This document shows, in pieces, positions 20,479 through 28,871 of a stretch of 63,561 nt of DNA (the stretch's first letter is position 1; each line of letters opens with the position of its first letter). This stretch comes from Nanobdellati archaeon (GTDB lineage: Archaea; EX4484-52; GLR71): NCBI GenBank assembly GCA_019429005.1, contig JAHYJR010000004.1, positions 77,700-141,260 on the forward strand, in the 5' to 3' direction. The position numbers were made by a program, and so were the translations under genes. The notes beneath the pieces were generated by a model that saw nothing but the letters and a program-made list of their open reading frames with translations, had not been told where the DNA came from and searched no databases.

Positions 20479-20521
20479 TTCAGAAATCAGCCTTAGAATT
20501 TTCGAAGAGGGGCAAATCTTA
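20479..20521. repeat. Left arms of two nested inverted repeats flanking the Nif3 cassette gene
   Basis: Two 14-bp arms, TTCAGAAATCAGCC (20479-20492) and AGGGGCAAATCTTA (20508-20521), are perfectly complementary to GGCTGATTTCTGAA (21451-21464) and TAAGATTTGCCCCT (21399-21412). The outer pair and inner pair are properly nested around the gene. The inner right arm includes the TAA stop codon of the gene. Confidence 0.92.
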
Positions 20522-20549
20522 TAAAGTAACAAGTTTATCTAATTTTATT

Positions 20550-21401
20550 ATGAAAGCAACCCAACTATACCAACACCTTGAGAAAGATTTTATCACTCCA
20601 GAAATGAATGATGGATGGGCGCAGTATATGGATTCTGTTGCTGATTTTCTTAGTGAGAACTTTAAGAAAAGATCTATGGGATTAGTTTGCGATTTTGCAA
20701 CAGAAATCAATAAAATATATACTGCTGTTTTTCCATCAAGAGAAGTTATGCAAAGAATTTTAGATGATGGAACTCAAGATGCAATGCTTTTTGTTCATCA
20801 CCCATCGATATGGGATATAAGAAAAGCTCCAGAAGTTTTTCAGCAAATGGACAGAGATTTATTACAACAATTTAGAGATAGAAAAATCTCTATTTATAAC
20901 CTTCATGTGCCTTTAGATAATTTTGGAGAATATTCAACAAGTGTAACTTTAGCAAAAGCATTAGGGATAAAACCTGAAAAATCTTTTGCTCCTTACTTTG
21001 GCTCTATGTGTGGAGTTTTTGGAAAAACTGATGTGGTAACAGTTCAAGATTTAAGAAAAAGATTCCAAGATGCTGTTGGACACGAAGTTAATTTGTATAA
21101 TTATGGAGATAATGAAATCAAAGATAGAACTGTTGCTGTTATTGCTGGTGGCGGAAACGATGCAGATATGCTTGAAGAAATCGCCAAAGCAGGAGTTAAT
21201 ACTTTTGTAACTGGAATTACTGTTAAAAATGATCACTCCAAAAAGGCACATGATTTTGCTGAAAAACATAGAATAAATGTCCTTGGCGGAACTCATTATT
21301 CTACTGAAAGATTTGCTTGTATATCGATGGTTGATTATTTTAAGAAAGTTGGGTTACCTTCTGAGTTTATTGAAGATAAACCTGTAATGGAAGATATGTA
21401 A
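20550..21401 (+). CDS. Nif3/DUF34-like metal-binding protein (cassette 1 cargo)
   Basis: About 283 residues related to the Nif3 (NGG1-interacting factor 3, DUF34) superfamily. Seen: MLFVHHPSIWD near residue 85, NLHVPLDNF, a long middle insertion, AVIAGGGNDADMLEEIAKAGVNTFVTGI, and the C-terminal GGTHYSTERFACISM, whose histidine and glutamate would complete the di-metal site. The family is widespread but its biochemical role is poorly defined. The frame is open from TTG 20466, but that codon lies in the recombination boundary. ATG 20550 gives a sensible start. The gene occupies cassette 1, reads towards its attC, and is flanked by nested inverted repeats. Confidence 0.75.
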   Translation: MKATQLYQHLEKDFITPEMNDGWAQYMDSVADFLSENFKKRSMGLVCDFATEINKIYTAVFPSREVMQRILDDGTQDAMLFVHHPSIWDIRKAPEVFQQMDRDLLQQFRDRKISIYNLHVPLDNFGEYSTSVTLAKALGIKPEKSFAPYFGSMCGVFGKTDVVTVQDLRKRFQDAVGHEVNLYNYGDNEIKDRTVAVIAGGGNDADMLEEIAKAGVNTFVTGITVKNDHSKKAHDFAEKHRINVLGGTHYSTERFACISMVDYFKKVGLPSEFIEDKPVMEDM

Positions 21402-21464
21402 GATTTGCCCCTTTAATTCTTTTATTTTATGTATCGCTTCGCTCTTGGACGGCTGATTTCTGAA
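21399..21464. repeat. Right arms of the nested inverted repeats of cassette 1
   Basis: TAAGATTTGCCCCT (21399-21412) and GGCTGATTTCTGAA (21451-21464) are perfect complements of the arms at 20508-20521 and 20479-20492. Between this and the attC lies a short hairpin (AAAATCC-TTC-GGATTTT, about 21468-21484). Confidence 0.92.
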
Positions 21465-21518
21465 CTCAAAATCCTTCGGATTTTGCCACGCTGCGCTCTC
21501 CTCTTTTCAGTCGTCGGG

Positions 21519-21614
21519 ACAGATAACAGGGCTTAAACGGAAAATGCCTCAGCTCGGCATTTTCCCAAATTTCTCCCTGCGGTCGCAACTTCGTTTAAGC
21601 CCAATGTTATACGC
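21519..21614 (+). other. attC1 recombination site (end of cassette 1)
   Basis: R'' box ACAGATAAC (21519-21527), one spacer base, L'' GGGCTTAAACG (21529-21539), then L' CGTTTAAGCCC (21592-21602), spacer AAT, and R' GTTATACG (21606-21613). L'' and L' are an 11-bp perfect inverted repeat, and the spacers are unequal (1 versus 3 nt), giving the strand asymmetry attC sites need. The central loop contains a secondary stem AAAATGCC/GGCATTTT (21541-21563). The crossover lies between G21606 and T21607. Confidence 0.88.
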
Positions 21615-21645
21615 AATTAAATTTTCACTAGTCTAAATCTCATTT

Positions 21646-21680
21646 TTCTTTTAAAAAAAGAAACAAAAGAGAGGGAGTCC
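21646..21680. repeat. Cassette-border palindrome followed by a G-rich tract
   Basis: A TTCTTTTAAAAAAAGAA-type imperfect palindrome followed by a purine tract (CAAAAGAGAGGGAGTCC). Near copies lie at about 24128, 24374, 28722 and 31089, always just inside a cassette end or start. It may be a terminator-like hairpin common to the donor pool of cassettes. Nothing coding is seen in the remaining gap up to 21802. Confidence 0.6.
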
Positions 21681-21837
21681 AGGTGCTACGCACATATTGC
21701 CTTTTACTTCGTAAAAGAAATCTATTAAGAGGGGGCTTTTAAGATAGTCTTTTTCTACGAAAAAGAAATTTTTCGGAATAGCTTTAGAAAACTTATTAAA
21801 TGTGAACCTTTTTATACTTAATATGGGAAGTTTAATT

Positions 21838-23199
21838 ATGGGTGAAATAAAAGAGGGATCTGCTTTTGGTAATTTTAATCTAAATGGTTCAAATGGTGAT
21901 TTATATAAATTATTAAATAAATTAGGAAGATTACCTGAAAATTTTGATGAAAAACCATTATTAAATCTTCTTAATCATCAAAGTGACAAAGTAAGATTTT
22001 TGGTTGTAAAAAATCTAGCAAAATTATCAAAATTTTCTTTAATTGAAACCTATATCAATCTAATTAATAATGATGAAAGTTCAACAGTTAGAAGAGAAGC
22101 GGCATCAGCAATAGGTAGACTAAGAAATTCAAATGCTAAACAAACAATGTTTAATTTACTTAATGATAATGATCCTGAAGTAGTTTTACAATCAATTAGA
22201 GGGTTACTTGTTTTTAAGAAAGATGAAGATGTTAAAAATAAGTTATTTAGTCTAAAAGAACACCCTAATGAAATAATCCAAGAAGTAGTAAAAAAAGAAT
22301 TCAAATTAAATAATAATCCTATAAGCAAAGATGAAGATCATACAAAATCTCCCAATTTTATGAAAAATGCAGTAATTCAAGGAGATGTTAGAGAAACACT
22401 TAAACTTGTTCCAGATGAATCAGTTCATTTAACTTTTACTTCTCCGCCTTATTATAATGCAAGAGATTATTCAACATATAAAAGTTATCAAGAATACTTA
22501 GATTTTTTAGAATCTGTTTTTAAGGAAGTTCATAGGGTTACTAAAGAGGGGAGATTTTTCTTGTTAAATACTTCCCCTATAATTATTCCAAGGGTGGGTA
22601 GACAATATTCTAGTAAAAGATATCCAATCCCTTATGATATCCACCCACTTTTAATAAAAATGGGTTGGGAATTTATTGATGATATTGTATGGGCAAAACC
22701 TGAGGCAAGTGCAAAAAATAGAAATGCTGGTTTTCTCCAACACAGAAAACCATTAGGATATAAACCAAATGCTTGTAGTGAATGTGTTATGGTTTATAGA
22801 AAAAAAACGGATAAACTAATTGATTGGAATATAAAACAATATGATAAAAAAATTGTAGAAGAGAGTAAAATAAAAGGAGATTATGAATCTTCAAATATAT
22901 GGAATATTGATCCTACATTTGATAAAACACATAGTGCTGTTTTCCCAATCGAACTATGCAATAAAGTTATTAAATTTTATTCATTTAAAGGAGATTTAGT
23001 TTTTGATCCATTCGCCGGAAGCGGAACTTTTGGCAAATCGGCTATAAATTTAAACAGATTTTTTTTCTTAACCGAACAAAAGAAACAATATGTAGACAGA
23101 ATAAAAGAAAATATGAGTCAAAGTAAAATATTTTCAGATAATAATTTAAAACCAAAATTTTTAAACATAAACGAATTTGAAAAGGTAATAAAAAAATGA
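21838..23199 (+). CDS. DNA methyltransferase with N-terminal HEAT-like repeats (probable N4-cytosine, CfrBI type)
   Basis: About 453 residues from ATG 21838; ATGs at 21802 and 21823 are also in frame. The first 165 residues are HEAT/ARM-like helical repeats (HQSDKVRFLVVKNLAKLS, STVRREAASAIGRLRN, DPEVVLQSIRGLL). The catalytic part is of beta class, with motif IV TSPPYYNARDYSTY preceding the SAM-binding motif DPFAGSGTFGKSAI at the C terminus. TSPPY is typical of N4-cytosine enzymes. Its stop overlaps the ATG of the endonuclease gene (ATGA at 23196-23199). It protects host DNA against the partner nuclease. The HEAT extension on a modification enzyme is unusual. Confidence 0.82.
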   Translation: MGEIKEGSAFGNFNLNGSNGDLYKLLNKLGRLPENFDEKPLLNLLNHQSDKVRFLVVKNLAKLSKFSLIETYINLINNDESSTVRREAASAIGRLRNSNAKQTMFNLLNDNDPEVVLQSIRGLLVFKKDEDVKNKLFSLKEHPNEIIQEVVKKEFKLNNNPISKDEDHTKSPNFMKNAVIQGDVRETLKLVPDESVHLTFTSPPYYNARDYSTYKSYQEYLDFLESVFKEVHRVTKEGRFFLLNTSPIIIPRVGRQYSSKRYPIPYDIHPLLIKMGWEFIDDIVWAKPEASAKNRNAGFLQHRKPLGYKPNACSECVMVYRKKTDKLIDWNIKQYDKKIVEESKIKGDYESSNIWNIDPTFDKTHSAVFPIELCNKVIKFYSFKGDLVFDPFAGSGTFGKSAINLNRFFFLTEQKKQYVDRIKENMSQSKIFSDNNLKPKFLNINEFEKVIKK

Positions 23200-24119
23200 C
23201 AATAACATTAACTGAAGCAGTAGCAAAAAATATCATTACTAAATTGATAAATGGAGAAGATTATAGAATAGAAATAGTTACACTAATTAATGCCGAATTT
23301 TTACAGTATACTGTTGATTTCTTTAAAAAAATTGTAGAAGCAAAACTAAGAAACAAAGACATAACTGTTGATTGGTACAAAAAAGAATTTTTAGATGAAA
23401 ATCTTACATCAGAAGAAATAGCAATAAATTCAGGTTTAAACAAGAAAACTATATCAAATATGTATAATTCTGCAACTAAAGAGATTGTAATTGAAGCCTC
23501 AAAAGAACACTATGAAGAACTATATCAAGCCATACAAACTTTAGTAGATGGAGAAAATGAACTTAACATAACGCTCACTTTAAAATTTAAAGGAGTTAGT
23601 GTTGATTTAAATGTTAGTGAAAGTTTGATTGTAATAAATACTTTAGCTGTAAAACGAGCAGCATTAAGAGGCGGACTATGGAGTACCGCGGGTAAAAGAG
23701 TTGAAAAACCTTTAATGCAAACTCTATGTAAAATTTATAATGTTAGTGATGAGAATTACAAGGTTAAAATAAAAAGTAAAATCAAAGGTAAAGTTGATTT
23801 TGTAAGAGAAATCGATTTCTATTTAGTTAATAACGGACAAAACCACAAATGCGAAGTTAAACTAATGGGCAAAGGAAACCCTGAAAGTGCAGACGCAGTA
23901 ATAGCAAGGGATAGTAAGGTTTTTGTTGCCGATAAACTTTCCGATACAAATAAAAAACAATTAGACAGCCTTAAAGTTGAATGGGTTGAAATGCGAGATC
24001 ATGATGGATACAAGAGGTTTAAAAAAATCCTTGAAAACTTAAAAATACCTCATACAGATTTTAATGGAAATATTAACGAAAAATTAAAAGAAATTTACAG
24101 TGAATTATTTGAACAATAA
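23196..24119 (+). CDS. Restriction endonuclease, CfrBI-like
   Basis: A 307-residue protein that I match, from memory of the family, to CfrBI-type endonucleases (recognition CCWWGG). Notable segments are EEIAINSGLNKKTISNMYN (residues about 70-90), VKRAALRGGLWSTAGKRVEKPL, and a probable PD-(D/E)XK core: REIDFYLV then HKCEVKLMG near residues 205-230. It overlaps the methyltransferase by four bases, the usual type II arrangement for coupled expression. Recognition site and family call would need a profile search. Confidence 0.68.
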   Translation: MTITLTEAVAKNIITKLINGEDYRIEIVTLINAEFLQYTVDFFKKIVEAKLRNKDITVDWYKKEFLDENLTSEEIAINSGLNKKTISNMYNSATKEIVIEASKEHYEELYQAIQTLVDGENELNITLTLKFKGVSVDLNVSESLIVINTLAVKRAALRGGLWSTAGKRVEKPLMQTLCKIYNVSDENYKVKIKSKIKGKVDFVREIDFYLVNNGQNHKCEVKLMGKGNPESADAVIARDSKVFVADKLSDTNKKQLDSLKVEWVEMRDHDGYKRFKKILENLKIPHTDFNGNINEKLKEIYSELFEQ

Positions 24120-24264
24120 AAGCCCCTCTATTTTCTTTTTTTAGAAAAAAGAAACAAAAAATCTGGACTCCCCCTCGTCCTTCGGACATATTGGCTCCTT
24201 TCAGTCGATATTTATTAACGTGAAAATTTAACTGAGCCTTCGGCTTTTTTTCTTGCAGAAAAAA
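24120..24264. other. 3' non-coding part of cassette 2
   Basis: Holds a TTCTTTTTTTAGAAAAAAGAA palindrome, a CGTCCTTCGGACATAT hairpin, and at 24230-24265 a 36-bp segment (AACTGAGCCTTCGGC onward) that is repeated exactly at 29742-29777 at the end of cassette 4. No gene seen. Confidence 0.7.
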
Positions 24265-24353
24265 CGTATAACAAGGATTTAGAGATTCCGCCTTGCAGGC
24301 TCCATCCAAATTTTTGCTTCGCAAAAACTTCTCTAAATCCTGATGTTAGTTGC
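24265..24353 (+). other. attC2 recombination site (end of cassette 2)
   Basis: R'' CGTATAAC (24265-24272), spacer AA, L'' GGATTTAGAG (24275-24284), L' CTCTAAATCC (24331-24340), spacer TGAT, R' GTTAGTTGC (24345-24353). L''/L' is a perfect 10-bp inverted repeat. A TTTTTGC-TTC-GCAAAAA stem (24311-24327) sits in the central loop. R'' is the exact complement of the left end of cassette 2 (GTTATACG at 21606). Confidence 0.88.
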
Positions 24354-24462
24354 AATTTAGTTTAAGTTTAAAATGTTCTTTTAAAAAAAGAAGCAAAAGG
24401 GGGGAATTCCGTCCTTCGGACATATACACTCCCTACGGTCGATATTTATGTGGGCAAGAAAA
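24354..24462. other. 5' non-coding part of cassette 3
   Basis: Contains the border palindrome (GTTCTTTTAAAAAAAGAAGC, about 24373), a GGGGGG tract, and the CCTTCGGACATATACACTCC hairpin element found again near 28757-28777. The stop of the specificity gene follows at 24463. Confidence 0.65.
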
Positions 24463-25785
24463 CTAACCTAAGATAATCTTTTCTACTTCTAACTTTGCTT
24501 TTTCTAATTCTTCTTTTGTTTCTTTCTGCAATGTTTCTGCTTTTTGCATTCTTTTTTTAACTTCGTCAGCAATTTTATTCTGAACAGAAAGAGGGGGCAG
24601 AGGGATTTTTAATTTTGATAAATCTCTTGAATAAACATGAGGTTGTCCTGCTCCTTGTTGCATATTATAAACAAATTTCTGTTTTGCTTTCATAACCCAA
24701 AACAAGTAAAAAGTAGAAACATCTTTCTCGTCTAAAGATTTAATTACTGTACAATCAGAAGCGAAAATAGGATAATTGTGAAACCATACATAACCAGAAT
24801 AAGCACCAGATGCACTTACAGTTATTATATTTCCCTTATAGTTATATTTATCTATTGAATATGGACTTGATTGACCTCCTGCAATTACGGGATACTCTCC
24901 AGAAGTAATATTTTCTTTAGTAATGCTTTGACCTTTTGTTAAACTTGAAACTTCACCTAAAGTTTTTTCTTTAAATTTTTCAGAACTTGGCGTATCTTGA
25001 GGATGTGCAAAACTTATAGGGTCAATTCTGCCAATTTCAACTTCTTCAAAATTAATCGTAAAGCACATTTTATCTTCTGATTTATGAAGTTTTATTCCTA
25101 ATTCATCAAGAATATAATCGTTTATTGAATCAATAAGTTTCCGGGCTTCTGTTTCTTTATAATTTTTTGAGGAGTAAGCATTATCCATTAAAGAAACTAT
25201 TTTATTTTGAATTTCTAAAGATGGCATAGGAATTTCGATTTCTTTTAATTCTTTTACAGAAACAATATTCCTAATAGCAGAGCCATAAGCAAATTCATTC
25301 CCTTCAATTAATTTTTCGATTATATATCTAAATATCACTAAGAAATATTTAAGATTAATATTTTCGTTCAATCTAATTCTTAATAATGCTTGATTAATTA
25401 CACCTTTACGAAATTTTTCAGGAATAATAACCAATTTACCGATAGTTCCTGAACAACTCATAAGAATATCATTTTTTTGAACAGAGAAAGATTTTAATCT
25501 TTGAAAATCCCCATCAGAAATAAAATATCTTGCCCTATTTGGATTATTTTTTATCGCATTATATTGTTCATAAACTTGATAATTTTCAGGTCTATCATCT
25601 ACAAATATCTCTTTTTTTATTGAACCCCCGAAAGGCCCTCTTTTTAATTGAGCAATTTCTCCAAATTTAACTACCTTAAATTTTTTAAAATTTAAAAAAT
25701 CATCAGAACAATTCAATCTTTTATAATTACTTTCTACATCAAATCTTCCTTGTGTTTCTTCAATCAAAACTGTAAAGCATTCCAT
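24463..25785 (-). CDS. Restriction-modification specificity subunit (HsdS-like)
   Basis: A 440-residue DNA-recognition subunit with two target-recognition domains. Repeat one starts near FKVVKFGEIAQLKRGPFGG and ends with IPMPSLEIQNKIVSLMDNAYSSKN. Repeat two starts EKTLGEVSSLTKGQSITKEN and ends with IPLPPLSVQNKIADEVKKRM and a C-terminal coiled coil (ETLQKETKEELEKAKLEVEKII). It begins 2 nt after the stop of the upstream methylase-nuclease gene. It would direct that partner to a bipartite DNA sequence. It is transcribed against the direction of the cassette array. Confidence 0.88.
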   Translation of the reverse strand: MECFTVLIEETQGRFDVESNYKRLNCSDDFLNFKKFKVVKFGEIAQLKRGPFGGSIKKEIFVDDRPENYQVYEQYNAIKNNPNRARYFISDGDFQRLKSFSVQKNDILMSCSGTIGKLVIIPEKFRKGVINQALLRIRLNENINLKYFLVIFRYIIEKLIEGNEFAYGSAIRNIVSVKELKEIEIPMPSLEIQNKIVSLMDNAYSSKNYKETEARKLIDSINDYILDELGIKLHKSEDKMCFTINFEEVEIGRIDPISFAHPQDTPSSEKFKEKTLGEVSSLTKGQSITKENITSGEYPVIAGGQSSPYSIDKYNYKGNIITVSASGAYSGYVWFHNYPIFASDCTVIKSLDEKDVSTFYLFWVMKAKQKFVYNMQQGAGQPHVYSRDLSKLKIPLPPLSVQNKIADEVKKRMQKAETLQKETKEELEKAKLEVEKIILG

Positions 25786-25787
25786 CT

Positions 25788-27599
25788 TTAACAGCCCTCG
25801 TAAGATGTTGGTTTTTTCTCAAACTTTCTATACTCGAGCAAAATTTTATCTAAATCGTTTATTGGGTCTTTTCTTCCTGTCGCATCATAACCAATATGTT
25901 TCGCAATCGCCATAAAAATAGGATAATTGCCTAATCTCTCGTCTTTCTTTTTCTTACGAACAAATACTAAAGATGATTTTACTCCTGCTCCAAAATGGCT
26001 AAATGCTATTTGAGGAAGTGAAACAACTGCTTCTATTTGTGCGTGTTCCATTAAGAAATCTCTAACATATTGCAAAGAACTATTTGTTAAAATTCCGTCA
26101 GGCAAAACTATTCCCATTTTACCACTGCCACTTTTCAGAAATTCTAAACATCTCTCAATAAATAAAATTTCTGTTTTTTGATTTTTACGATTTTCTCCGA
26201 GTTTGTATTTTCCTAAATAATCGTGTTCTGTTGATTTAACACTTGCCCCAAATGGTGGATTAGTTAAAATAATATCAAATTTATTTTTCCCAAAACCTTG
26301 ATGAATCTCTGAAATTTCATTCACATTTCTTAAAGAATCTGTTGAAATAACATTTGTATGCCCATCATCATGAATAATCATATTCATTTTACAAACTCTT
26401 GCGATTTGATCATTTATCTCAATTCCATAAAGTTTGTCTTTCGCAAAATCGTGCCACATTCTAAAATTTTCTTCTGGACTATCAGGAAATTCTTTATCTG
26501 CTAATTCTCTAACATAATCCATAGCATTAAGCAAAAATCCACCACTACCACAAGCAGGGTCTAAAACAAGTTTATCTTCTTCTGGCTTTAACATTTTTAC
26601 AGCAAATTGAATAACTTCACGAGGAGTAAAAAACTGCCCCATTTTTCCTTTAAAGAAATCTTCCATAAAACGCTCAAAAGCAACGCCTTTTGTATCTAAA
26701 TCTGTTTTATTAAAATTAATACTCTGTAAATGTTCAACCACACCATAAACAACTTTTGGATTTAATTTTATATCTTCTTTAAAGACTTCTGCATCTTTTG
26801 TTTTCGCATATTGATATATTTGATCCACTCTCTTAAAAACTTCCTCTGGCGTTTCATGAGTTCCAATCTGAAATTTATATGGCTCTCCTTTTTTGGTTAC
26901 AGTTCTTTCTTTTTCTTCTTGTAATTTACAAAAAAGTAATTTTGATACTTCATCAAAAGCAGCAGTTGGGCTTAATTTCCCACCTTGCCAAATAGTATCA
27001 TGTGCTTTATCTAAAACTCTAATCAAATCATCACGAGAAACAAGTTTTAAATCTTTATCCGGGTCGCCCTTGATAAATTTATATTTTGGTGCTTGTCCGT
27101 ATCGCTCTGGAATATCTGCAATAACATTTTTTTCTCTTTCTCTTTGTGTAAATCCAGAAACATCAAAAGCAGTTCGTGTAGTTCCTGCAACAACAATCGC
27201 ATATTTCGCTCTCTTGCTGTTTGCGTTTCCAAACGCTTGTTCTATTGCTTGTTTAAATTCTGCGTCTGTAATTCCATCTTTTTTACATTCAACAATCAAA
27301 TAATCTTTTCCATCTTTATCATAAACAACAATATCGGCTCTATCGTCAGGTATTCGTCGCTCAACTTTTACTTCAATATCAATATTTTCTTTAGGGTATT
27401 TTTTATCCAAAACTAACTCAACAAAATAAGAAGCCCTTACTTTTTCTTCTGGATTTGTAAATGTTGTAGAATACTCACGCTTACAAAAATAAGTTATTCT
27501 CTTTTTATCATCAGAAAGTTTAATGATTTTTTCTTTAAGCCCTCGATCAACATTTTCCATGAAAATAGTATTATTATCAATATTATTATCTTCACTCAT
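25788..27599 (-). CDS. Fused HSDR_N nuclease-N6-adenine methyltransferase (bipartite type IIB/BcgI-like RM subunit)
   Basis: 603 residues. Residues about 30-150 form a PD-(D/E)XK nuclease-like domain of the HSDR_N kind: RRIPDDRADIVVYD and DYLIVECKK carry the acidic residues and lysine, followed by AIEQAFGNANSKRAKYAIV. The rest is a gamma-class N6-adenine methylase with GQFFTPREVIQFAV, VLDPACGSGGFLLNA (SAM) and TNPPFG (catalytic). No ATP-dependent HsdR translocase is encoded in the cassette, so this with HsdS resembles two-subunit type IIB systems rather than type I. Its ATG overlaps the TGA of the small ribbon-helix-helix gene (27596-27599). Confidence 0.82.
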   Translation of the reverse strand: MSEDNNIDNNTIFMENVDRGLKEKIIKLSDDKKRITYFCKREYSTTFTNPEEKVRASYFVELVLDKKYPKENIDIEVKVERRIPDDRADIVVYDKDGKDYLIVECKKDGITDAEFKQAIEQAFGNANSKRAKYAIVVAGTTRTAFDVSGFTQREREKNVIADIPERYGQAPKYKFIKGDPDKDLKLVSRDDLIRVLDKAHDTIWQGGKLSPTAAFDEVSKLLFCKLQEEKERTVTKKGEPYKFQIGTHETPEEVFKRVDQIYQYAKTKDAEVFKEDIKLNPKVVYGVVEHLQSINFNKTDLDTKGVAFERFMEDFFKGKMGQFFTPREVIQFAVKMLKPEEDKLVLDPACGSGGFLLNAMDYVRELADKEFPDSPEENFRMWHDFAKDKLYGIEINDQIARVCKMNMIIHDDGHTNVISTDSLRNVNEISEIHQGFGKNKFDIILTNPPFGASVKSTEHDYLGKYKLGENRKNQKTEILFIERCLEFLKSGSGKMGIVLPDGILTNSSLQYVRDFLMEHAQIEAVVSLPQIAFSHFGAGVKSSLVFVRKKKKDERLGNYPIFMAIAKHIGYDATGRKDPINDLDKILLEYRKFEKKPTSYEGC

Positions 27600-27739
27600 T
27601 TTCTCGCCCCCTTTTTCATCTGTTCTTCCATCATAATTTCTACTTGGCGAGAAACTAATAAACCTTTCTTCTTGCAGAAATCTCTATATTTATCATAAAT
27701 TTTTGAATCAACACGCAAAGTTATATTTTTTGAATCCAT
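27596..27739 (-). CDS. Small ribbon-helix-helix protein
   Basis: A 47-residue protein found by reading the gap between two genes. It opens MDSKNITLRVDSKIYDKY, a basic beta strand followed by helices (REVE-like VSRQVEIMMEEQMKK), the layout of MetJ/Arc-type repressors. It starts 1 nt after the stop of the DUF5655 gene and its TGA overlaps the ATG of the methylase-nuclease gene. By position it is a likely autoregulator of the restriction operon, similar in role to control proteins of RM systems; that role is inferred. Confidence 0.75.
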   Translation of the reverse strand: MDSKNITLRVDSKIYDKYRDFCKKKGLLVSRQVEIMMEEQMKKGARK

Positions 27740-27740
27740 T

Positions 27741-28655
27741 TTAACCCCTATTAATTTTTTCGTAACTATTTTTAATAAGTGACATCACAAGAGGCAGTTC
27801 TTCTATTTTTGAGATGGTTACTTCATAATCCAATGCTCCCCAATGTCCAATCTTTGAAACATCTCTTACAATATCATTATTCAAATCATTTTTTGATAAG
27901 TTAAGATATAATTTTATTTTTTGCTTTTTGAAAACAAAATACGCAAAATTTATATTACTTTTAAAAGCGATATATTGCTTTTTTGGAAGAATCTCAATAT
28001 TATCATCAATTGCTAAAATCTGATTTTTTAATTCGTCATATAATGATTTTGTTTCATCTGAAGAATTATTTAAATGGTCTTCTTCAGTATAAACCTTTAC
28101 TTCACTACTTACTTTTTGAACAACACTACTTTTTTTACTGATTTTGTTTATTGATTCAGAATTTTCATGTGACCTTAATCTTGTATATTGAATTAAATCG
28201 TTTTCATATTTTGATATTTCCCATAATTCAATAGGTAAATCCTTAAAATTTATTGCTTGTTGTTGATATTTTGAAAAAGCAGGAGAAACAAATAAAACTC
28301 TTGATTGCGACCAATCAACATTTTCTCTTTTCAAATTCCTATCGCAATTCTCATTATATTCCAAAATAAAATCTGCTTTGTTATTAAGCATTAAAGAAAG
28401 ATAAGCATAACCTTGATCTATTACACTAAAATTTTTATCTCGCTTATATTCAATAATCACAAAACTATTATTTTCATTATCGTAAGCAAGAGTATCTATT
28501 CTTAGTCCATTTAAAGAAAATTCTGATTTAACTATTTGTAATCCAAATATATCGTTTAAGTTTTTCTCTGTTAAATCTTGAATTTCTTTTTCCAACTTAA
28601 AAGATAATTGTTTAATTCTGTTGAGTTTATTAGTTGAGTTTTTGAAGATTGCCAT
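27741..28655 (-). CDS. DUF91-like nuclease with C-terminal DUF5655 domain
   Basis: 304 residues. The N-terminal half (residues 25-130) carries a PD-(D/E)XK-like core, LRIDTLAYDNENNSFVIIEY followed by KRD, and resembles NucS/DUF91-type and 'predicted transport protein' families. The C-terminal 110 residues match DUF5655 (SLYDELKNQILAIDDNIEIL to SKIEELPLVMSLIKNSYEKI). It is the first gene of the reverse-oriented operon in cassette 3, just ahead of the RHH protein and the restriction subunits. It may add a nuclease or regulatory activity to the system; the function is not established. Confidence 0.7.
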   Translation of the reverse strand: MAIFKNSTNKLNRIKQLSFKLEKEIQDLTEKNLNDIFGLQIVKSEFSLNGLRIDTLAYDNENNSFVIIEYKRDKNFSVIDQGYAYLSLMLNNKADFILEYNENCDRNLKRENVDWSQSRVLFVSPAFSKYQQQAINFKDLPIELWEISKYENDLIQYTRLRSHENSESINKISKKSSVVQKVSSEVKVYTEEDHLNNSSDETKSLYDELKNQILAIDDNIEILPKKQYIAFKSNINFAYFVFKKQKIKLYLNLSKNDLNNDIVRDVSKIGHWGALDYEVTISKIEELPLVMSLIKNSYEKINRG

Positions 28656-28871
28656 CTTACTAATACAAATGAAATCAAATATTTATAAATGTATCGCTAA
28701 AACCGTTTTCTTGCCCTAATGTTCTTTTAGAAAAAGAACTAAAAGCCCCCCTCTCGTCCTTCGGACATATACACTCGCTACGCTCGAAATTTATCTGAAC
28801 CTAAATACAACTCTTCGGGATTTTTTCACTTCGTGAAAAATCGTTGCACTATCCCTCGGTCACTTCGTGAC
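28656..28871. other. 3' non-coding part of cassette 3
   Basis: Contains the presumed promoter of the reverse operon close to 28655, the border palindrome GTTCTTTTAGAAAAAGAAC (about 28720), CGTCCTTCGGACATATACAC and CACTTCGTGA hairpins. G+C content is visibly higher than in the flanking archaeal genes. No gene seen. Confidence 0.65.

Noticed and set aside
24463-28655. Complete type I restriction system
   Set aside because: No HsdR ATPase/translocase is present; the nuclease domain is fused to the methylase, so a type IIB-like system fits better.
28705-28725. TTGCCCTAATGTTC resembling an L'-R' half of an attC
   Set aside because: The triplet after GTT does not fit, no matching L''/R'' lies upstream, and ATGTTCTTTT is part of the recurrent border palindrome.
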